Below are positions 60,037 through 64,000 of a stretch of DNA of 64,000 nucleotides, piece after piece. The notes beneath the pieces were generated by a model that saw nothing but the letters and a program-made list of their open reading frames with translations, did not search any database and was not told where the DNA came from. The stretch comes from Chryseobacterium shigense. GTDB lineage: Bacteria > Bacteroidota > Bacteroidia > Flavobacteriales > Weeksellaceae. The first letter of the stretch is position 1. Every line of letters starts with the position of its first letter. Both the position numbers and the translations under genes were made by a program. The stretch is taken from positions 62,001 through 126,000 of the forward strand of contig NZ_JACHLC010000006.1 of NCBI RefSeq assembly GCF_014207845.1, in the 5' to 3' direction.

Positions 60037-60789
60037 ATGAAATCAATATCCAAAATTTTATATTTATTCTCAGTAGTATTTTTCTTGAGCTGTGGCCCGC
60101 ATAAAGAACTGAAGCAGCCCAAAATAGTCTATGAAACAGAGAACCTCTCTATTATTCAGCTTTCAGACGGTATTTACCAGCATATTTCCTATAAAGATAC
60201 AGAGTCCTTCGGAAAAGTGCCCTGCAACGGGATGATCGTAAAAGACGGAAACGAGGCTGTAGTGTTGGATACCCCTACTAATGATAAAAGTTCCGGAGAA
60301 TTAATTTCCTGGGTTAAAAATAATCTTCATTCAAAAATCAATGCAGTGGTAGTTACCCATTTTCATGATGATAGCCTGGGAGGACTGAAAGAATTCGATA
60401 AAAATAATATTCCGTCTTATGCCGGTGATAAAACTATTGAACTTGCTAAAAAACAGATAGGATTTGGAGTCCCTGATCACGGGTTTAGCGATGCGATTAC
60501 ATTAAACGCCGGAAAACATCAAATTTTAGTAAAGTATTTTGGAGAAGGACATACAAAAGACAATGTTGTTGCTTATGTTCCCGATGAAAAAACCATGTTC
60601 GGAGGTTGCTTGATCAAAGAAATGGATGCTACAAAAGGATATTTGGGAGATGCCAATATTCAGGCCTGGTCCAATACTGTCGAAAAAGTAAAAGTACAGT
60701 ATCCGGATGTGAAACTTGTAGTTCCCGGACATGGAGAAATAGGAGGGAAAGAACTTCTTGATTATACCATAAAGCTATTCAGGCAATAA
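60037..60789 (+). CDS. Subclass B1 metallo-beta-lactamase, probable lipoprotein
   Basis: This 250-residue zinc beta-lactamase hydrolyses beta-lactams, typically including carbapenems. All B1 ligands are visible: His108-x-His110-x-Asp112 (HFHDD), His172 (GEGHT), Cys191 (GGCLIK) and His232 (PGHGE). Lys194 and Asn207 (LGDANIQAW) match substrate-contact residues of IMP-type enzymes, which it resembles more than BlaB. The signal ends FFLSC (Cys19), suggesting a lipoprotein, as in NDM-1; the -3 residue is Phe, so this is not certain. The gene follows the efflux operon but has its own terminator. Confidence 0.9.
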   Translation: MKSISKILYLFSVVFFLSCGPHKELKQPKIVYETENLSIIQLSDGIYQHISYKDTESFGKVPCNGMIVKDGNEAVVLDTPTNDKSSGELISWVKNNLHSKINAVVVTHFHDDSLGGLKEFDKNNIPSYAGDKTIELAKKQIGFGVPDHGFSDAITLNAGKHQILVKYFGEGHTKDNVVAYVPDEKTMFGGCLIKEMDATKGYLGDANIQAWSNTVEKVKVQYPDVKLVVPGHGEIGGKELLDYTIKLFRQ

Positions 60790-60813
60790 ACTGATCCATA
60801 CGATAATAAATTG

Positions 60814-60854
60814 ACAGCTGATTTTAAATTTTTAACAGGTTTAAAATCAGCTGT
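60814..60854 (+). terminator. Terminator after metallo-beta-lactamase gene
   Basis: A perfect 15-bp stem (ACAGCTGATTTTAAA at 60814-60828, its complement at 60840-60854) ends in a T-run. Confidence 0.75.
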
Positions 60855-60897
60855 TTTTATTTTAGAAGGATGATATTTCTCAACAAAGAAAAAAAAT

Positions 60898-60942
60898 ATT
60901 AATGCAACATTGTTTCATTAATGGAATTTTATTTTAACTTTG
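60898..60942 (+). promoter_or_regulatory. Promoter and operator-like palindrome of disulfide reductase
   Basis: ATTAATGCAAC (60898-60908) and GTTTCATTAAT (60912-60922) form a near-perfect inverted repeat that includes the -33 TTG (60910-60912). An exact -7 element TAACTTTG follows at 60935-60942 after 22 nt. A repressor bound to the palindrome would block the promoter. Confidence 0.5.
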
Positions 60943-60969
60943 TCTGAGCAAATAAAATCATCATCTGCA

Positions 60970-61869
60970 ATGAAAAATTTCGATGTTATTATTATAGGAG
61001 GAAGTTATGCAGGATTATCAGCAGGAATGTCTTTAGGAAGATCATTAAGAAATGTCCTGATCATTGACAGCGGTAAACCATGCAACAGGCAGACTCCACA
61101 TTCTCATAACTTTATCACTCATGATGGGAAAACACCAACAGAAATCTCAGACCTTGCCAGAGAACAGGTAAAAGCATATGATACAGTAAAATTTCATGAA
61201 GATTCCGTAGTAAAACTGAAAAAAACAGATGAAGGCTTTGAAACGGAGACTTCTGCAGGAGAAAAATTCTATGCAAAAAAACTGATTCTGGCATCAGGAG
61301 TAAAAGACATCATGCCGGATATACCCGGATTTGCAGAATCTTGGGGAATCTCAGTTTTGCACTGTCCGTATTGTCATGGATATGAAGTGAGAAATGAAGT
61401 AACAGGGATACTTTCAGATGGTGATATGGGGTATGATTTTTCAAAACTGGTATACAACTTAACGAAAGATTTTTTCTTGTTTAGCAACGGACAATCGGTT
61501 CTTTCAAATGATCAGAAAAATAAACTGGCCAGGAATAATATCAGTTTGGTAGAAGATGAAGTTGAAAAAATAGAGCATGAAAACGGGAACATCCGTAAGA
61601 TCATTTTCAGAAGCGGAAAAGAGATTTCCCTGAAGGCATTATACGCAAAGATTCCCTTTGAACAAAATATAAACGCTTCCGGGGATCTGGGCTGTGAACT
61701 TACAGAACATGGATTTATCAAAGTAGATGTTATGCAGAAAACAAATATTCCAGGCGTTTTTGCATGCGGGGATAATGTAACCATGATGAGGTCTGTTGCC
61801 AATGCGGTTGCCCAGGGGAATTTCACCGGAGCTGTAGTGAATAAAGAGCTTGCAGAAGAAAAGTTTTAA
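60970..61869 (+). CDS. FAD-dependent disulfide oxidoreductase, GliT/thioredoxin-reductase-like
   Basis: The start chosen is ATG 60970; an earlier TTG overlaps the -7 promoter element. The 299-residue protein has an N-terminal FAD Rossmann motif (VIIIGGSYAGLSAGMSLG), a redox pair Cys132/Cys135 in HCPYCHGYE, and the FAD motif GVFACGDNVTMMRS near the C-terminus. The CxxCHGYE form is that of GliT-type disulfide reductases rather than the CATCDG of classical thioredoxin reductase. The NAD(P)H-binding region (GILSDGDMGYDF) lacks a clear GxGxxG, so its electron donor is uncertain. It has its own operator-like site. Confidence 0.85.
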   Translation: MKNFDVIIIGGSYAGLSAGMSLGRSLRNVLIIDSGKPCNRQTPHSHNFITHDGKTPTEISDLAREQVKAYDTVKFHEDSVVKLKKTDEGFETETSAGEKFYAKKLILASGVKDIMPDIPGFAESWGISVLHCPYCHGYEVRNEVTGILSDGDMGYDFSKLVYNLTKDFFLFSNGQSVLSNDQKNKLARNNISLVEDEVEKIEHENGNIRKIIFRSGKEISLKALYAKIPFEQNINASGDLGCELTEHGFIKVDVMQKTNIPGVFACGDNVTMMRSVANAVAQGNFTGAVVNKELAEEKF

Positions 61870-61889
61870 TTCTATATTATAAATTGGTG

Positions 61890-61922
61890 CGGTCCCTGCG
61901 GAAATTTCTGCGGGGATTTTTT
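61890..61922 (+). terminator. Terminator after disulfide reductase gene
   Basis: GTCCCTGCGGAAA with TTTCTGCGGGGA forms a GC-rich imperfect stem followed by six T. Confidence 0.7.
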
Positions 61923-62100
61923 ATATGAAAATAAAAACTGATACCATAGAAAACATCATCAAAAATATTTTTGAATAGAATTAAAGTTACCCACAATAGT
62001 TTGTAAAAGAAAACCCTTAATACAGAATAATAGGAAAGATTTGTGAAATTGAAGATCTAAAATCATACTTTATCATAAAGAAATCTTAGCGGAAATTCCG

Positions 62101-62108
62101 TACATTTG
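62101..62108 (+). promoter_or_regulatory. -7 element of glyA
   Basis: TACATTTG is an exact -7 match, 30 nt before the glyA ATG. Confidence 0.5.
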
Positions 62109-62138
62109 GGGTGAAAAATTTCAAAAACTAAAAGTAAA

Positions 62139-63404
62139 ATGGACATTATTTTCGACCTGATTGAAAAAGAAAGACAAAGACAAGCCCATGGATTAGAGCT
62201 TATTGCGTCAGAAAACTTTGTTTCTGAGAACGTAATGAAAGCAATGGGAAGTGTACTGACCAACAAATATGCCGAAGGATATCCCGGAAAAAGATATTAT
62301 GGAGGCTGTGAAGTAGTAGATGAGGTTGAAACATTAGCCATCAACAGAGCAAAAGAACTTTTCGGTGTAGATTATGTGAATGTACAGCCGCATTCAGGTT
62401 CTCAGGCTAATGCTGCCATTTATCTTGCCGTTTTGAAACCGGGAGACAAAATCATGGGAATGGACCTTTCAATGGGTGGGCACCTTACCCACGGATCTGC
62501 GGTTAACTTTTCAGGAATCCAATATCAGGTTGTTTCTTATGGTGTTCAGAAAGAAACAGGACTTATCGACTACGATCAGATGAGAGAAGTTGCTTTAAGA
62601 GAAAAACCGAAAATGCTGATTGCAGGTTTCTCTGCTTATTCCAGAGATCTTGATTATGCTAAATTCAGAGAAGTGGCTGATGAGATTGGAGCTACACTTT
62701 GGGCAGATATTGCTCACCCGGCCGGTTTGGTTGCAAAAGGACTTTTAAACTCTCCATTCGAACATTGCCATGTAGTAACTACAACCACTCATAAAACGTT
62801 AAGAGGTCCAAGAGGAGGAATGATCATGATGGGCAAAGACTTCGAAAATACATATGGCCACAAAACCCCGAAAGGAGAAACAAAGATGATGAGCCAGGTA
62901 CTGGACGGAGCCGTTTTTCCGGGAATTCAGGGTGGTCCGCTTGAGCATGTTATTGCAGGTAAAGCAATTGCTTTCGGAGAAGCACTGGACGGTCAGTTCG
63001 AAACCTATGCCAAGCAGGTTAAAGCCAATGCACAGGCATTATCAAAAGCCATGATCGACAGAGGTTTTGATATCGTAAGCGGAGGTACAGACAATCACTT
63101 AATGCTGGTAGACCTTAGAAATAAAAACGTAAACGGAAAAGAAACAGAAAAAGCTTTAGTGCTTGCAGATATTACATGTAATAAAAATATGGTTCCTTTC
63201 GATGATAAATCGCCATTCACTACTTCCGGTATCAGACTGGGAACTGCAGCAATCACAACAAGAGGTCTTAAGGAAAACGATATGGATACTATTGCAGGGT
63301 TAATCTCTGAAGTGGTTGACAATATCAAGAATGAAGAGGTGATCAGCTCTGTAAAGAAGAAAGTAAATGAACTGATGGAAGGCAAAGCCCTGTTCAACTA
63401 TTAA
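62139..63404 (+). CDS. glyA: Serine hydroxymethyltransferase
   Basis: This 421-residue PLP enzyme interconverts serine and glycine with transfer of a one-carbon unit to tetrahydrofolate. The PLP lysine is Lys219 ([14 protein letters not shown]). The N-terminal [12 protein letters not shown] and [18 protein letters not shown] are diagnostic, and the length is typical. It has its own promoter and terminator. Confidence 0.97.
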   Translation: MDIIFDLIEKERQRQAHGLELIASENFVSENVMKAMGSVLTNKYAEGYPGKRYYGGCEVVDEVETLAINRAKELFGVDYVNVQPHSGSQANAAIYLAVLKPGDKIMGMDLSMGGHLTHGSAVNFSGIQYQVVSYGVQKETGLIDYDQMREVALREKPKMLIAGFSAYSRDLDYAKFREVADEIGATLWADIAHPAGLVAKGLLNSPFEHCHVVTTTTHKTLRGPRGGMIMMGKDFENTYGHKTPKGETKMMSQVLDGAVFPGIQGGPLEHVIAGKAIAFGEALDGQFETYAKQVKANAQALSKAMIDRGFDIVSGGTDNHLMLVDLRNKNVNGKETEKALVLADITCNKNMVPFDDKSPFTTSGIRLGTAAITTRGLKENDMDTIAGLISEVVDNIKNEEVISSVKKKVNELMEGKALFNY

Positions 63405-63425
63405 TTTGAATTAAAATAGTACTAT

Positions 63426-63455
63426 AAAGAATGGGCATTTTGTCCATTCTTTTTT
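63426..63455 (+). terminator. glyA terminator
   Basis: AAAGAATGG (63426-63434) with CCATTCTTT (63444-63452) forms a 9-bp perfect stem ending in a T-run. Confidence 0.75.
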
Positions 63456-63465
63456 CATACCTATC

Positions 63466-63930
63466 ATGGAGAAAAAATCATTCACTTTTGATGAAATAAA
63501 ACAGAAAATGGTAAATTATTGCGTTTACCAGGACCGCTGTCATGCAGAAGTTGAGCAGAAAATGAGAGAATTCCTGCTCATTGAGGAAGCAAAAGATGAA
63601 ATCATCCTGTACCTTCTGAAAGAAAACTATCTTAATGAAGAACGATTCACGCGAAGCTATATCAGAGGTAAATTTTATATCAAGCACTGGGGGAAGAATA
63701 AAATCAAAATGCACCTTAAACAAAAACAGGTTTCTGAAAAATTAATCAACAGCTGTTTTAATGAAATAGATGAAGAGGATTACGGAAAAATGATCAGGAA
63801 AATCTTTGAAGATTATTATTCCAGGCAGAAAGGAATGCAGGAATACCAGCGAAAATCAAAAACAATAAAATATTTGATGAGCAGAGGCTTTGAATATGAA
63901 AAAATAAATGATACTTTTGACGAAACATAA
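63466..63930 (+). CDS. recX: RecX regulatory protein
   Basis: This 154-residue protein is built of helical triplets like RecX: YCVYQDRCHAEVEQKMREF, LLKENYLNEERFTRSYIRGKF, KIKMHLKQKQVSEKLI, and IKYLMSRGFEYEKI. RecX binds RecA filaments and limits recombination; recA is not in this window. It is a short form of the family. The gene ends 70 nt before the window edge. Confidence 0.88.
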   Translation: MEKKSFTFDEIKQKMVNYCVYQDRCHAEVEQKMREFLLIEEAKDEIILYLLKENYLNEERFTRSYIRGKFYIKHWGKNKIKMHLKQKQVSEKLINSCFNEIDEEDYGKMIRKIFEDYYSRQKGMQEYQRKSKTIKYLMSRGFEYEKINDTFDET

Positions 63931-64000
63931 GTAGATAATTGAAAAAAGAAAAGATTTGGCTCTCACCTCCGCATATGGGGGGAAACGAGCTTAAATATAT

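Noticed and set aside
60940..60969. TTG start of the disulfide reductase at 60940
   Set aside because: It overlaps the -7 element TAACTTTG, so it would not be in the transcript.
1..64000. CRISPR array, tRNA genes or rRNA genes
   Set aside because: No series of equal direct repeats with spacers, no tRNA cloverleaf and no rRNA blocks were seen in the intergenic regions.

Overview
The window reads as chromosomal DNA of a Flavobacteriia/Weeksellaceae bacterium, most likely Chryseobacterium or a close relative. This rests on the AT-rich composition, flavobacterial promoters (-7 TAnnTTTG, often with TTG about 20 nt upstream), a type IX secretion (T9SS) C-terminal signal, an alanine-rich C-terminal extension on ribosomal protein S16, a class Id-like ribonucleotide reductase and a chromosomal subclass B1 metallo-beta-lactamase. 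The genus is an inference; no 16S rRNA or tRNA gene was seen. 

Layout. 1-9,800: minus-strand hypothetical and exported genes, with an exonuclease, tyrS behind a structured leader, a TetR regulator with a perfect operator palindrome, and a lactonase. 9,800-15,500: an NAD(P)H oxidoreductase and an esterase, each divergent from an HxlR regulator, then small lipoproteins. 15,500-30,400: housekeeping and metabolic genes (M3 and M24 peptidases, Gre-like factor, nitroreductase, rpsP-rimM, a CDP-alcohol phosphotransferase, asnS, rpoN). 30,400-43,900: a MITE-like repeat, acyl-CoA synthetase, ECF sigma factor with a membrane partner, the RNase P RNA gene, PPK2, DUF1573, valS, a GIY-YIG nuclease gene bracketed by a 26-bp perfect inverted repeat, ribokinase, hydrolases and DUF72. 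43,900-51,450: a surface-protein island (T9SS leucine-rich-repeat protein, lectin-like protein, four proteins sharing an N-terminal module, three of them tandem tail-fibre collar paralogs). 51,650-54,800: ribonucleotide reductase nrdA/nrdB with a small monooxygenase between. 55,200-64,000: a MacAB-like efflux system, the B1 metallo-beta-lactamase, a GliT-like disulfide reductase, glyA and recX. 

Genes that seem to work together: nrdA and nrdB; rpsP and rimM; the sigma factor and its overlapping membrane partner; the four-gene ABC/adaptor set (no TolC here); and the collar-protein operon. The strongest leads for unexplained biology are the repeat-bracketed GIY-YIG gene, the secreted tail-fibre-like paralogs, the structured tyrS leader with a terminator before the gene, the class Id-like reductase without an ATP-cone, and a TetR operator that now drives only a frameshifted remnant.
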